A stretch of 64,000 bases of DNA from Candidatus Methylomirabilota bacterium (GCA_035709005.1 DASTFB010000087.1:124001-188000); one strand, 5' to 3'. Shown: positions 19,033 through 28,219, numbered from the stretch's first letter. Notes: a model not told the origin generated them from the sequence alone. Program-made: numbers and translations.

Positions 19033-20355
19033 TCACGCGGAGATCGCGTCCTCCGGGCCGCGGCCTTCAGGGGTGCCGGTGTCGGCCTGGGTGTGGGCAG
19101 TCAGCCATTTCGCCGCCGCCGCATAGATCGCCTCGGCACGGTCAGCCACCGCGGGGATGCCGGCCAGACGTTCACGCCCCGCCCGCACGATGGCCCGGGG
19201 AGAGCCGAGGCCGGCCGTGAGCAGCGCCTCTACGGTCTCGTCGTCTCCACCGGTCAACTCGGCTAGCGCGGCGCCGTTCGCGGCGTCCTCGGGCTCGGCC
19301 CGCTGGGTCTCCAGCTCGGACTCGCTCTTGATGTCGATCCGCATGCCGGTGAGCTTGGCCGCCAGGCGGGCGTTCTGGCCTTTCTTGCCGATCGCCAGGG
19401 ACAGCTGGTTGTCGGGCACGACGACGAAGGCCGAGGGTTGGCCGTCGGCGTCGGACTCCTCGCTGATCGTCACCGACGACACCTTGGCCGGAGACAGCGC
19501 CCGGGCCACGAAGGTGGCGGGGTCGTGGGACCACTCGATGATGTCGATCTTCTCGCCTCGCAGCTCCCGGCTGATCACCTGGATGCGGGTGCCCCGCAGG
19601 CCGACACAGGCGCCGATCGGGTCGACGTCGCGCTTGGTCGAGGCGACCGCCACTTTGGCTCGCTCGCCCGGCTCCCGGGAGGCCGCCTTGACGACGACGA
19701 TGCCTTCCTGGATCTCCGGGATCTCCGTCTCGAACAGCCGAACGAGGAACCCCGGGTGAGTCCGCGAGAGCGTGATCTGGGGCCCCTTGATGGTCCGCCG
19801 CACCTCCAGCACGTACGCCCGCACGCGGTCGCTCGGATTGTACCGCTCGCCGGGGATCTGCTCCCGCTCGGGCAGGATGGCCTCGGCTTTGCCGATCTCG
19901 AGGATCACGTTGCGCTTCTCGATGCGGTGGATGAGGCCGCGCAGGATCTGCCCTTCCTTGCCCTCGAACTCCTTGTAGATGCGCTCCCGCTCGGCATCCC
20001 GGACCCGCTGCAAGATCACCTGCTTCGCCGTCTGGGCGGCGATGCGGCCGAACTCCTGGGGCGGCAGCTCCTGCTCGAGCTCGTCGTCCAGCTCGGCTTC
20101 CGGGTTGAGGGCTTTGGCTTCGGCCAGCGCGATCTCCAGCTTGGGATCGCCGACCACCTCGACGACCTTTTTCCGCCCGAAGACCCGGAGGGCGCCCGTC
20201 TTGCGGTCGATCTCCATGCGGACGTTCTCGGCCGCCCCCAGCGTCTTCCGCGAAGCCGACAGCAGGGCGGACTCCAGCGCCTCGAAGAGGACCTCCGGAT
20301 CGATCCCCTTCTCGCGTCCGAGCTGTTCAATGACCATCAACAATTCGCGGTTCAT
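19033..20355 (-). CDS. nusA: Transcription termination/antitermination protein NusA
   Basis: NusA binds RNA polymerase and modulates pausing, termination and antitermination. The 440 residues carry the N-terminal polymerase-binding domain (MNRELLMVIEQLGREKGID), an S1 domain around residues 135-200, and two KH domains with CVGLRGTRIQVISRELRGEKIDII and LAIGKKGQNARLAAKLTG. The C-terminus has one helix-hairpin-helix-like repeat rather than the two acidic repeats of E. coli. The rimP-nusA gap is only 6 bases. Confidence 0.96.
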   Translation of the reverse strand: MNRELLMVIEQLGREKGIDPEVLFEALESALLSASRKTLGAAENVRMEIDRKTGALRVFGRKKVVEVVGDPKLEIALAEAKALNPEAELDDELEQELPPQEFGRIAAQTAKQVILQRVRDAERERIYKEFEGKEGQILRGLIHRIEKRNVILEIGKAEAILPEREQIPGERYNPSDRVRAYVLEVRRTIKGPQITLSRTHPGFLVRLFETEIPEIQEGIVVVKAASREPGERAKVAVASTKRDVDPIGACVGLRGTRIQVISRELRGEKIDIIEWSHDPATFVARALSPAKVSSVTISEESDADGQPSAFVVVPDNQLSLAIGKKGQNARLAAKLTGMRIDIKSESELETQRAEPEDAANGAALAELTGGDDETVEALLTAGLGSPRAIVRAGRERLAGIPAVADRAEAIYAAAAKWLTAHTQADTGTPEGRGPEDAISA

Positions 20356-20361
20356 CCCACC

Positions 20362-20829
20362 TCATCCCCGCCGGGGCCACGGCACCTCGGCATCCAGGCG
20401 CGCCTTGGTCACGCCGGCCCGGGGGACCTCCACTCGCTGACCGTCCTGGTCGAGCACCAGCCCCTCGGCCGCAACCTCGATCAGGCGACCACGCACCTCG
20501 CGCCCGTCGCGCAGCCAGCAGCGAACACGCCGGCCACGCGCCCACTGGTACTCCCGCTCGCTTCTGAGCAGCCGGTCGAGGCCCGGCGACGACACTTCGA
20601 GATCGTACGATCCCTCGATCACCCCCGCCACCTCGAGCAGGTCGCCGACCTCGCGACTCAGCCGCTCGCAATCCCCGATGCCGACGCCCCCGGGTTTGTC
20701 GACGAAGACGCGCAGGACGGACCGGGGGGCCCGAGCCCGCCACTCCAGGTCCACCAGCTCCACCCCGTGATCCCGCAGCACCGGCTCGATCACCTGCTCG
20801 ATCCGCGCGCTCCGCTCGCCTTCCTCCAC
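20362..20829 (-). CDS. rimP: Ribosome maturation factor RimP
   Basis: RimP assists 30S assembly. The 155-residue protein shows VIEPVLRDHGVELVDLEWR, the VLRVFVDKPGGVGIGDCERLSREVG region and YDLEVSSPGLDRLL, all family landmarks. The start is GTG at 20829 with a weak GGGGAG site. It is the first gene of the rimP-nusA-ylxR-infB block. A hairpin with a T-tract lies 16 bases upstream and a candidate promoter lies just beyond it. Confidence 0.93.
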   Translation of the reverse strand: MEEGERSARIEQVIEPVLRDHGVELVDLEWRARAPRSVLRVFVDKPGGVGIGDCERLSREVGDLLEVAGVIEGSYDLEVSSPGLDRLLRSEREYQWARGRRVRCWLRDGREVRGRLIEVAAEGLVLDQDGQRVEVPRAGVTKARLDAEVPWPRRG

Positions 20830-20845
20830 CGCTCCCCGTGAAATA

Positions 20846-20870
20846 AAAAACTGGGCTGGGCCCAGTTTTT
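20846..20870 (-). terminator. Intrinsic terminator or leader attenuator between proS and rimP
   Basis: An 11-bp perfect stem, AAAAACTGGGC/GCCCAGTTTTT with loop TGG, spans this interval, and on the minus strand it runs into TTTTTTATTT. It could end transcripts coming from proS. Because the best rimP promoter (20875-20903) starts just upstream, the hairpin would also form the first nucleotides of the rimP-nusA mRNA, so an attenuator role is possible. Confidence 0.8.
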
Positions 20871-20874
20871 CAAG

Positions 20875-20903
20875 ACTTTAGCACGTGCCTCCCGGGGAGG
20901 CAA
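20875..20903 (-). promoter_or_regulatory. Candidate promoter of the rimP-nusA-infB operon
   Basis: On the minus strand TTGCCT (20903-20898) and TAAAGT (20880-20875) are spaced exactly 17 bases. The spacer contains most of a second palindrome at 20886-20902 (TGCCTCC/GGAGGCA). The -35 lies only a few bases after the proS stop. The predicted start, near 20868, falls in the outer arm of the terminator-like hairpin. Confidence 0.5.
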
Positions 20904-20905
20904 GC

Positions 20906-22600
20906 TCAGGGTTGCCGAAATGCCTCGCTGGCCGCGATCGCCGCCATCACCTCTCCCCGCCCGACCCGCGTCTGCCGGCGGGTCCGCCGCTCGCGCAATT
21001 CGACGACTCCCTCTTTGACGAAGGCGTTTCCCACGGTGACCCGAAGGGGCACGCCCAACAGGTCGGCGTCCTTGAATTTTACGCCCGGGCGCTCGTCCCG
21101 GTCGTCGAGAACGGCCTCGATCCCCTGCCGCCAGCACTCGGCGTAGATCTCGTCAGCGGCGCGGGCCTGCCTCCCCTCGCGGACGTTGACCGCCACGATG
21201 TGGACCTGGAAGGGAGCGATGGCGGGCGGCCAGACGATCCCGTCGCTGTCGGCCAGCTGCTCGATGGCGGCCGCCGCGATGCGGGCCGGGCCGATGCCGT
21301 AGCTGCCCATCACCACGGGACGCTGTTGGCCCGACTCGTCGAGGTAGGTGGCGCCGAGGGCTTCGGAGAACTTCGTCCCCAGCTTGAAGATGTTGCCGAC
21401 CTCGATCACGCGCTCGATGGCCAGGGGGGCTCCGCACTGCGGGCATCCCTCGCCCGCCACCGCCGTGTGAAGGTCGGCGAAGCGGCAGGGGAAATCGTGA
21501 CCGGGCCGCACCCCGCGGACGTGGAAGCCCTCGCGATTCGCGCCCACCACGTACACCCCCTGGCGTAGCGCCTCGTCGGCCACGACGGGGACGGCGACCC
21601 CGAGCGGCCCCACCGACCCCACGGGAGCCCCCAGGTGCTGGCGGACCTCATCGGGATGCGCGGGACGACACTCTTCGCCCACGGCCCGCATGAGCTTGCG
21701 CTCGTGCAGGTTGTGATCGCCACGGAGGAGGACCAGCACGGGCCCCGCCCGGGGCGCCACGTAGAGCAGCGACTTGATGGTGAGCCGGGGGTCGACCTTC
21801 AGATAGGCTGCGACCTCGGCGATGGTTCGGGCCCCGGGGGTGGCCACCTCCTCCCGCGGGTCGTCGGCGAACGTCGGGACCGGCGCGACGGCACGAGCCA
21901 GCTCGACGTTGGCGGCGTAGCCGCACCGCCCGCACATGGCGATCTCGTCCTCGCCCGCCGCGCTGGGGGCCATGAACTCGTGCGCGCTGTGGCCGCCCAT
22001 CATCCCTGTGTCGGACTGCACCACGTGGAACCGCAAGCCGCAGCGCGTGAAGATCCGTACGTAGGCCTGCTCGTGCGCGGTGTACGAGCGGTCGAGCGAG
22101 GCCAGATCGGGATCCAGGGTGTAGGAATCCTTCATGAGGAATTCGCGGGTACGCAACACGCCCGAGCGCGGCCGTGCCTCGTCGCGCTCCTTGGTCTGGA
22201 TCTGGTACCAGATCTGGGGCAGGTCCCGGTAGGACCGGATCTCCCGCGCGGCCAGCCAGGCGATGACCTCTTCGTGCGTCATCCCCAGGCAGAGCTCCCG
22301 GCCGTGCCGGTCCTTGAGCTTGAACATCTCGGGGATGCCCTCCCAGCGGCCCGACTGTTTCCAGATCTCCGCCGGGTGCAGGACGGGCATGGTGATCTCC
22401 TGCCCGCCGATGGCGTTCATCTCTTCGCGGATGATGGCGGTGATCTTGTCGATCACGCGCTGGCCCAAGGGCAGGTACACGAAGATGCCTGCGGCGAGCT
22501 GGCGAGCCAGGCCGGCCCGCAACATCAGCTTGTGGCTCACCGCCTCGGCCTCGGCGGGGTCCTCCCGCAACGTGGCCACGAGCGAGCGGCTCAGGCGCAT
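20906..22600 (-). CDS. proS: Prolyl-tRNA synthetase (bacterial type)
   Basis: This enzyme charges tRNA-Pro. The 564-residue protein has the bacterial layout with an INS editing domain of about residues 220-400 inserted between class II motifs 2 and 3. Motif 1 lies around GIFVYLPLGQRVIDKI, motif 2 in IWYQIQTKERDEARPRSGVLRTREFLMKDSY and motif 3 in VVMGSYGIGPARI. A zinc-like CPQCG is present before motif 3. The ATG at 22600 (MRLSRSLVATLRED) matches typical N-termini, although its ribosome-binding site is weak. Confidence 0.96.
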   Translation of the reverse strand: MRLSRSLVATLREDPAEAEAVSHKLMLRAGLARQLAAGIFVYLPLGQRVIDKITAIIREEMNAIGGQEITMPVLHPAEIWKQSGRWEGIPEMFKLKDRHGRELCLGMTHEEVIAWLAAREIRSYRDLPQIWYQIQTKERDEARPRSGVLRTREFLMKDSYTLDPDLASLDRSYTAHEQAYVRIFTRCGLRFHVVQSDTGMMGGHSAHEFMAPSAAGEDEIAMCGRCGYAANVELARAVAPVPTFADDPREEVATPGARTIAEVAAYLKVDPRLTIKSLLYVAPRAGPVLVLLRGDHNLHERKLMRAVGEECRPAHPDEVRQHLGAPVGSVGPLGVAVPVVADEALRQGVYVVGANREGFHVRGVRPGHDFPCRFADLHTAVAGEGCPQCGAPLAIERVIEVGNIFKLGTKFSEALGATYLDESGQQRPVVMGSYGIGPARIAAAAIEQLADSDGIVWPPAIAPFQVHIVAVNVREGRQARAADEIYAECWRQGIEAVLDDRDERPGVKFKDADLLGVPLRVTVGNAFVKEGVVELRERRTRRQTRVGRGEVMAAIAASEAFRQP

Positions 22601-22613
22601 CGAATCCGCGGAC

Positions 22614-22946
22614 TCAGTGAGCGCCGGGCTTCTTGTTGGGTCCCTTGACGCCGGGGTCGTAGCGCAGCCGGTCCACGGGGACGCCACCCACGATGTGAGA
22701 GCGGAAGATCTCCTCGAGATCGGAGGCCTGGACGCCCGCGTACCAGACGTCGTCGGGGTAGACGACCAGCATCGGCCCGTGGCCGCACTGCGAGAAGCAA
22801 CCGGCCTTGTTGATGCGCACCTCGCTCTTGAGACCGGCCTTGACCGCTTCGCCGCGAAGGTAGCTGACGAACCGCTCGACGTCGCCCTGCGTGGGACAGG
22901 TATCGCCGCTGGTGCACACGAAGACGTGGGTGCGATATTGGCCCAT
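22614..22946 (-). CDS. Thioredoxin-like [2Fe-2S] ferredoxin
   Basis: This 110-residue protein has the cysteine pattern of thioredoxin-like [2Fe-2S] ferredoxins: VCTSGDTC (C-x5-C) near the N-terminus and GCFSQCG (C-x3-C) about 35 residues later, followed by PMLVVYPDDVWYAGV. It resembles the NuoE C-terminal domain family. Its ATG shares one base with the ispG stop (TGATG). That context makes it a candidate electron donor for the [4Fe-4S] enzyme IspG; this is an inference. Confidence 0.88.
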   Translation of the reverse strand: MGQYRTHVFVCTSGDTCPTQGDVERFVSYLRGEAVKAGLKSEVRINKAGCFSQCGHGPMLVVYPDDVWYAGVQASDLEEIFRSHIVGGVPVDRLRYDPGVKGPNKKPGAH

Positions 22947-24043
22947 CAGCGCTTGTCCGCGCCGGGGGCGCTGGCCGCGCGCCGGTCGGTCAGGAAGCGG
23001 TCGACCTCCTCGCGCATGGCCTGGACGATCTCCTGTTCCGGCACCTTCCGGATCACCTCGCCGTTGCGGAAGATGAGCCCGATGCCGCGGCCGCCGGCGA
23101 CGCCGATGTCGGCCGCCCGGGCCTCCCCGGGACCGTTGACCTCGCAGCCCATCACGGCGATGTGGATCTCTTCGTTGAGACCTTTGAACTCGTTCTCCAC
23201 CTCGCGGGCCAAGCGGACCAGGTCCACGTCGGCGCGCCCGCAGGAGGGACAGGCCACGAAGGTGAGGCCGCCCTTGCGCAGGCCCAGCGATTTCAAGATG
23301 TCGATACCTACGCGAACCTCCTCGGTGGGGTCGGCCGACAGCGAGACGCGGATGGTGTCGCCGATGCCTTCGCTCAGCAGGGCGCCCAGTCCCACCGCCG
23401 ACTTGATGGTGCCCACCCCGGGGGTGCCTGCCTCGGTCACCCCCAGATGGAACGGGTAGTCGACCTGGCCGGCCAGCATCCGGTAGGCCTCGATCATCAT
23501 CGACGGGTCGGAGGCCTTCAGTGAGATCTTCATCTCGGGGTAGTTCAAGTCCTCCAGGATGCGGATGTGCCGCAGCGCGGACTCCACCATGCCCTGGGCC
23601 GTGGGGCCGCCGTATTTGGCGAGCAGATCCTTCTCCAGCGAGCCGGCATTGACCCCGATGCGGATGGGGATCCTCCGCTCCTTGGCGGTGTTGATCACCT
23701 CCTGCACGAAGGCCTTGCCCCCGATGTTGCCGGGGTTCAGGCGCAGGCCGTCCACGCCCTGCTCGAGGGCGAGCAGGGCCAGCTTGTAGTTGAAGTGGAT
23801 GTCGGCCACCAGCGGAATCCGGATCTGCCGCTTGATCTCGCCGAGCCTTTCGGCGGCCTCTCGAACCGGCACCGCGCAGCGGACGATGTCACAGCCCGCC
23901 GCCTCCAGCGACCAGATCTCGAGCAGCGTGGCCTGGACGTCGCGGGTATCGGTCTTGGTCATGGACTGCACGGTGATGGGGGCGTCGCCTCCGACCGTGA
24001 GCCCGCCCAGCCGAATCTGTCGCGTGGGGCGCCGTTTCATCAT
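22946..24043 (-). CDS. ispG: 4-hydroxy-3-methylbut-2-enyl diphosphate synthase
   Basis: IspG (GcpE) carries out the penultimate MEP-pathway step with a [4Fe-4S] cluster. The 365-residue protein has the TIM-barrel part (PITVQSMTKTDTRDV, LVADIHFNYKLAL, LRLNPGNIG) and the cluster-binding part, with CPSCGR and, about 30 residues later, MGCEVNGPGEARAADIG. Length is typical of the short bacterial form. Start is one of two consecutive ATGs at 24043/24040. It follows rseP by 12 bases. Confidence 0.96.
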   Translation of the reverse strand: MMKRRPTRQIRLGGLTVGGDAPITVQSMTKTDTRDVQATLLEIWSLEAAGCDIVRCAVPVREAAERLGEIKRQIRIPLVADIHFNYKLALLALEQGVDGLRLNPGNIGGKAFVQEVINTAKERRIPIRIGVNAGSLEKDLLAKYGGPTAQGMVESALRHIRILEDLNYPEMKISLKASDPSMMIEAYRMLAGQVDYPFHLGVTEAGTPGVGTIKSAVGLGALLSEGIGDTIRVSLSADPTEEVRVGIDILKSLGLRKGGLTFVACPSCGRADVDLVRLAREVENEFKGLNEEIHIAVMGCEVNGPGEARAADIGVAGGRGIGLIFRNGEVIRKVPEQEIVQAMREEVDRFLTDRRAASAPGADKR

Positions 24044-24055
24044 CGTGTCCTGACC

Positions 24056-25414
24056 TTATCTGAACAGTCGAAACGCGTCGATCCTGACGAGGTCATTGTA
24101 GAGCGCGAGAACCATGATCAGCATCAAGAGCACGAAGCCGACCTGCTGGGCCAGCTCGCGTTTGCGCACGGACAGGGGCCGGCCCAGGACGGCCTCGATG
24201 AGGAAGAAGAAGAGATGGCCGCCGTCCAGCATGGGGACCGGCAACAGGTTCAGCACCGCCAGGTTCACGCTGATGACCGCGGTGAAGATCGCCAGCGGCG
24301 CCGCTCCCTCCTGGGCCTGGCGCCCGGTCTCGGAGGCGATCTGCACGGGCCCGCCCAGGTTCGACAGCGGGATCTGCCCGCTGACGATCTTCCAGAACCC
24401 CTTTACGGTCAGCACGGTCATGTCCCAGGTCCGGACCAGGCCGTACCACACGGCCACGGGCGGAGAGTACGAGGCGTAGCTCACCGCCCTGGTGACGATG
24501 CTGACGCCGATGCGACCGACCTCGATCTCCTCGCCGAGCGGCCCCTTGTCGCGCACGGGACTCGCCGTCACCTCGAGCCGGACGGCCTGGTTGTTGCGCC
24601 GGACGGTCACCTCGAAGCTCTTGCCCGGCCGCTTCTGGATCGCCTGCATGAGCTCTTCGGGCGTGTACACCGGCTGCCCCTCCACCGCCACCACCTGATC
24701 GCCGGGCTTGAATCCCGCCCGCTCGGCCGGCGAGCCGGGATTCACCACCCCGATGTGCGGGATGAGCCGGGGGCCGGCCCCGATGTCCCACATGCTCTGT
24801 TCCTCGCGGAAGATGGGATCGCGCACGGTCGTGCGCTGCGGGGTGACCGTCAGGACCAGACCGTCCCGACTGACGCGCAGGGCCAGCGGCCGACCGCCGG
24901 AGCGTGAGATGGCCCGCTCCACGTCTTCCCAGTACCTGACGGGCCGGCCGTCCACGGCCTCGATGACGTCGCCGGTCCGGAGTCCAGCCTCGGCGGCCGG
25001 CGTTCCTTCGCCCACCCGCCCCACCACCGGGGGCCAGACGGGACGACCGATCGTGCCTAGCGCCACGATGAAGATCACGGCGGCCAGCACGAAATTCATG
25101 CCCGGACCCGCGAACACGATGAGGAACCGCGCCCACAGGGGCTTGAGCGCGAAGGCCTTGGCGGGATCGTAGGCCAGCCCGGCACCGCCCTCGAGCGGAT
25201 TCTCCTCTCCCATCATCTTGACGTAGCCGCCCATCGGGATCGCGCTCAGGCAGTACTCCGTCTCCTTGCCGCGCCAGCGCAAGAGGACGGGACCAAAGCC
25301 GATCGAGAATCGCTCCACCCCTACGCCCACCCAGCGCGCGACAATGAAGTGGCCCAGCTCGTGAATCAGGATCAGCACGCCGATAACGACGATGAACGAG
25401 ATGATTGTGGTCAC
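24056..25414 (-). CDS. rseP: RseP-type site-2 protease (RIP metalloprotease)
   Basis: This is an intramembrane zinc protease of 452 residues. The first membrane helix carries ILIHELGHFIVARW (HExxH variant HELGH). Two PDZ domains follow, around residues 125-205 and 215-300, with the GDVIEAVDGRPV and GDQVVAVEGQPV loops. The C-terminal active-site helix has NLLPVPMLDGGHL, whose Asp completes the zinc site. The start is GTG at 25414. Its usual job is to cleave anti-sigma factors or signal-peptide remnants; the substrate here is unknown. Confidence 0.95.
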   Translation of the reverse strand: MTTIISFIVVIGVLILIHELGHFIVARWVGVGVERFSIGFGPVLLRWRGKETEYCLSAIPMGGYVKMMGEENPLEGGAGLAYDPAKAFALKPLWARFLIVFAGPGMNFVLAAVIFIVALGTIGRPVWPPVVGRVGEGTPAAEAGLRTGDVIEAVDGRPVRYWEDVERAISRSGGRPLALRVSRDGLVLTVTPQRTTVRDPIFREEQSMWDIGAGPRLIPHIGVVNPGSPAERAGFKPGDQVVAVEGQPVYTPEELMQAIQKRPGKSFEVTVRRNNQAVRLEVTASPVRDKGPLGEEIEVGRIGVSIVTRAVSYASYSPPVAVWYGLVRTWDMTVLTVKGFWKIVSGQIPLSNLGGPVQIASETGRQAQEGAAPLAIFTAVISVNLAVLNLLPVPMLDGGHLFFFLIEAVLGRPLSVRKRELAQQVGFVLLMLIMVLALYNDLVRIDAFRLFR

Positions 25415-25420
25415 GCCGAT

Positions 25421-26590
25421 TTACCGCCTCCCGCCAATCTCGTGGACGAACGCCTCCGTCCGCCGCCGGACGTCGGCGTCGATCGCCACGCAGTCTTCGA
25501 TCCCCTGGAGCGGGCTGGCCGGATACGCCGCCAGGGCTCGCTCGATCAACTCGGAGATGGCGACAAAGGGAATCTTCCGGTCCAGGAACGCCGCGACCGC
25601 CACCTCGTTGGCCGCGTTGAGCACCACCGGGGCGGCGCCGCCCCGGTCCAGAGCAGCCCGGGCCAGCCTCAGACAGGGAAACCGCTCGGCGTCCGGCTCG
25701 AAGAACGTGAGCGCGCCGACCCGGCTGAGATCCAGGCGGGCCGCCGGGGCGGGGCGCCGTTCGGGGTACGTCAGCGCGTAGAGGATCGGCACGCCCATGT
25801 CGGCCACGCCGAGCTGGGCGATCACCGAGCCGTCGATGTACTCCACCATCGAGTGCACGATCGACTGGGGATGCACGAGCACCTGCACCTGGTGTGGCTC
25901 CACGTCGAACAGCCAGCGCGCTTCGATGATCTCCAATCCCTTGTTCATCAGGGTCGCCGAGTCGATCGTGATCTTCGGTCCCATCTTCCACGTCGGGTGC
26001 CGGAGGGCGTCCTCCACCGTCACGTGGGCGAATTGCTCCCGGGGCAACTCGCGGAAGGGCCCCCCGGACGCCGTCAGCATCACCCGGTGGACATCGCTCT
26101 TATTGTGCCCGATGAGGCACTGGAAGATCGCGCTGTGTTCGGAGTCGACCGGAAGCAGCGGCACCCGGTGGCGGCGGGCGGCCGCCGTCATGAGGTCCCC
26201 GGCCATGACCAGCGTCTCCTTGTTGGCCAGGGCCACCGTCCGGCCCGCTTCGATGGCGGCCATGGTGGGTAGCAGCCCCGCCCCTCCCACGAGCGCGGAG
26301 AGCAGGACGTCGGCCGGCACCTGACGGGCCAGGGTCACCAGGCCCTCCGGCCCGGCGAGCAGCTCCGGACGCGGCGCCGGCAGGAGGCGGGCGAGCCGGT
26401 CGACGGCCGTGGGGTCGAGGAGGGCGACCGCGGCCGGGGCGTACTTGCGACAGAGGTCGGCGATGCCCTCGACGTTCGATCCCCGCGCGGCCAGCCCGGC
26501 CACGGCGAACTCGTCGGGAAAGCTCGAGACCAGCTCCAGCGTGCGCAGCCCGATCGAGCCGGTGGCACCGAGCACGGTGATCCGCTTCAC
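25421..26590 (-). CDS. dxr: 1-deoxy-D-xylulose 5-phosphate reductoisomerase
   Basis: This is the second enzyme of the MEP isoprenoid pathway, which uses NADPH and a divalent metal. The 389 residues start VKRITVLGATGSIGLRTLELV, with the NADPH-binding GATGSIG loop. The metal and substrate segments VDSEHSAIFQCL, MLTASGGPFRE and LNAANEVAVAAF are intact. The GTG start at 26590 overlaps the cdsA stop (GTGA). With ispG it shows that the cell makes isoprenoids by MEP. Confidence 0.96.
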   Translation of the reverse strand: MKRITVLGATGSIGLRTLELVSSFPDEFAVAGLAARGSNVEGIADLCRKYAPAAVALLDPTAVDRLARLLPAPRPELLAGPEGLVTLARQVPADVLLSALVGGAGLLPTMAAIEAGRTVALANKETLVMAGDLMTAAARRHRVPLLPVDSEHSAIFQCLIGHNKSDVHRVMLTASGGPFRELPREQFAHVTVEDALRHPTWKMGPKITIDSATLMNKGLEIIEARWLFDVEPHQVQVLVHPQSIVHSMVEYIDGSVIAQLGVADMGVPILYALTYPERRPAPAARLDLSRVGALTFFEPDAERFPCLRLARAALDRGGAAPVVLNAANEVAVAAFLDRKIPFVAISELIERALAAYPASPLQGIEDCVAIDADVRRRTEAFVHEIGGRR

Positions 26591-27420
26591 GCCAGCGCTC
26601 CCAGCACCGCGTAGTAGTAGAGCGCTGGGGTATTGAGGAGCAGGCCGTCCACGCGGTCCAGCAGCCCCCCGTGGCCGGGAATGAGATGGCCGGTGTCCTT
26701 GACGCCGACGCTCCGCTTGATCACGGACTCGATCAAATCGCCCACCTGCCCGACCACGCCCAGCAGCAAGCCGGCTCCCAGTGTCTGCGCCGGGCTCCAC
26801 CCCGGCAGCAACCACACGCTCAGGACGAGGGCGCCGAGGAGCGAGGCGACCGCCTGGGCGACGGCGCCTTCGACCGTCTTGTTGGGACTGATGACCGGGG
26901 CGAGTTTGTGGCGGCCCATCGTGGAGCCCACGAAGTATGCCGCCGACTCTCCCAGCCAGGTGAGGCCGACGAGCAAGAGGATGAGCGGCCCGCCGTCGGC
27001 CAGGCGGTAGAGCAGGACGGCATGGCCCAGGAACCAGCCCACGTACAGGATGCCCGGCAGGGTCGTCAGCACGGAGTCGACCGACGGCGTCCCCCCTGTG
27101 CGCAGCGAAGCTGCGAACACGATCGCCACCGCCAGCGTGAGCGCGATCATGGCCGCCGGGGGATCCACGTCGGGAAGGGCGAAGCTGATCGTCACGAAGA
27201 CGGCGGCGGCCGGGCCGAGCCGGGCATAGGTCGGCATCCCGGCGTGCGCGAACATGCGGGCCAGCTCCCACGCCGCGGTGCCGGCCACCGCGGCCACGAA
27301 GGCCACGAAGAGCCACTGCGGACCCCGGGTGACCATCCACACGAAAACCGGGATGAAGACGACAGCGCTGGCCACGCGCTTCACCACATCGGCAGGGAGC
27401 GAGTGGCGGCTCAGCGTCAT
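26587..27420 (-). CDS. cdsA: Phosphatidate cytidylyltransferase
   Basis: This integral membrane enzyme makes CDP-diacylglycerol from phosphatidate and CTP. The 277 residues contain about seven hydrophobic segments and the C-terminal family signature SVIKRSVGVKDTGHLIPGHG followed by GLLDRVD. The ATG at 27420 gives MTLSRHSLPADVVKRVASAVVF. It sits between uppS and dxr, the standard order in many bacteria. Confidence 0.94.
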   Translation of the reverse strand: MTLSRHSLPADVVKRVASAVVFIPVFVWMVTRGPQWLFVAFVAAVAGTAAWELARMFAHAGMPTYARLGPAAAVFVTISFALPDVDPPAAMIALTLAVAIVFAASLRTGGTPSVDSVLTTLPGILYVGWFLGHAVLLYRLADGGPLILLLVGLTWLGESAAYFVGSTMGRHKLAPVISPNKTVEGAVAQAVASLLGALVLSVWLLPGWSPAQTLGAGLLLGVVGQVGDLIESVIKRSVGVKDTGHLIPGHGGLLDRVDGLLLNTPALYYYAVLGALA

Positions 27421-27436
27421 CGCGGCGGCGCCCACG

Positions 27437-28219
27437 TCACACCCCACCGAACCGGCGGGTACGCCCCTGGAAATCGGCCACCGCACGGTAGAGGTCGATC
27501 GCCTGGAAGTCGGGCCACAGCGTGGGCGTCACCCACAGCTCGGTGTAGGCGATCTGCCAGAGCAGGAAATTCGAGATGCGCAGCTCCCCGCTGGTGCGGA
27601 TGAGCAGATCGGGATCCGGGATACCGGCCGTGTAGAGCGCGCCGCTCACGTGCTCCTCGGTGATCGACCCGGCCGCCAGCTCGCCGGCGGCCACTCGACG
27701 GGCCAGGGCGCGGAAGGCGTCCACCAGCTCGTCCCGGCCGCCGTAATTGAAGGCCATGATGAGGTGCAGGCCGGTGTTCCCGCGGGTGGCCTCCACCACA
27801 CGCTCGATCCCCCGCCGCACCGCGGCCGGAACGCCGGTCGGACGGCCGATCACGCTGAGCCGGACGTTGCGCTCCATCAGCTCGCGCAACTCCCGGGACA
27901 TCGAGTCTTCCAGGAGCTTCATCAACGTGGTGACCTCGTCCTCGGGCCGGCTCCAGTTCTCGGTGGAGAACGCATAGAGGGTCAGGTACCGCAGTCCGAG
28001 CTGCCCGGCCGCGCGCACGATGGCCCGCGCCGTTTCCACCCCCTTGTGATGACCGGCGACCCGGGGCAGCCCGCGGGCAGTCGCCCAGCGCCCGTTGCCG
28101 TCCATGATGACGGCCACGTGCTCGGGAACCGGCCGGCTCCGGGCGAGCTCCAGCCACTCGTGCTCGGTGAGGGACGGCTGTTCGACCCGCGGCCGCTCGC
28201 TACGTGTGCGCAGCGCCAT
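27437..28219 (-). CDS. uppS: Isoprenyl (undecaprenyl) diphosphate synthase, cis-type
   Basis: This enzyme builds the C55 lipid carrier for cell-wall synthesis from IPP and FPP. The 260-residue protein shows HVAVIMDGNGRWA, with the catalytic Asp, then LTLYAFSTENWSRP and the C-terminal DLLIRTSGELRISNFLLWQ and ELWVTPTLWPDF. A 28-residue N-terminal extension precedes the catalytic core. It lies between frr and cdsA. Confidence 0.95.
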   Translation of the reverse strand: MALRTRSERPRVEQPSLTEHEWLELARSRPVPEHVAVIMDGNGRWATARGLPRVAGHHKGVETARAIVRAAGQLGLRYLTLYAFSTENWSRPEDEVTTLMKLLEDSMSRELRELMERNVRLSVIGRPTGVPAAVRRGIERVVEATRGNTGLHLIMAFNYGGRDELVDAFRALARRVAAGELAAGSITEEHVSGALYTAGIPDPDLLIRTSGELRISNFLLWQIAYTELWVTPTLWPDFQAIDLYRAVADFQGRTRRFGGV

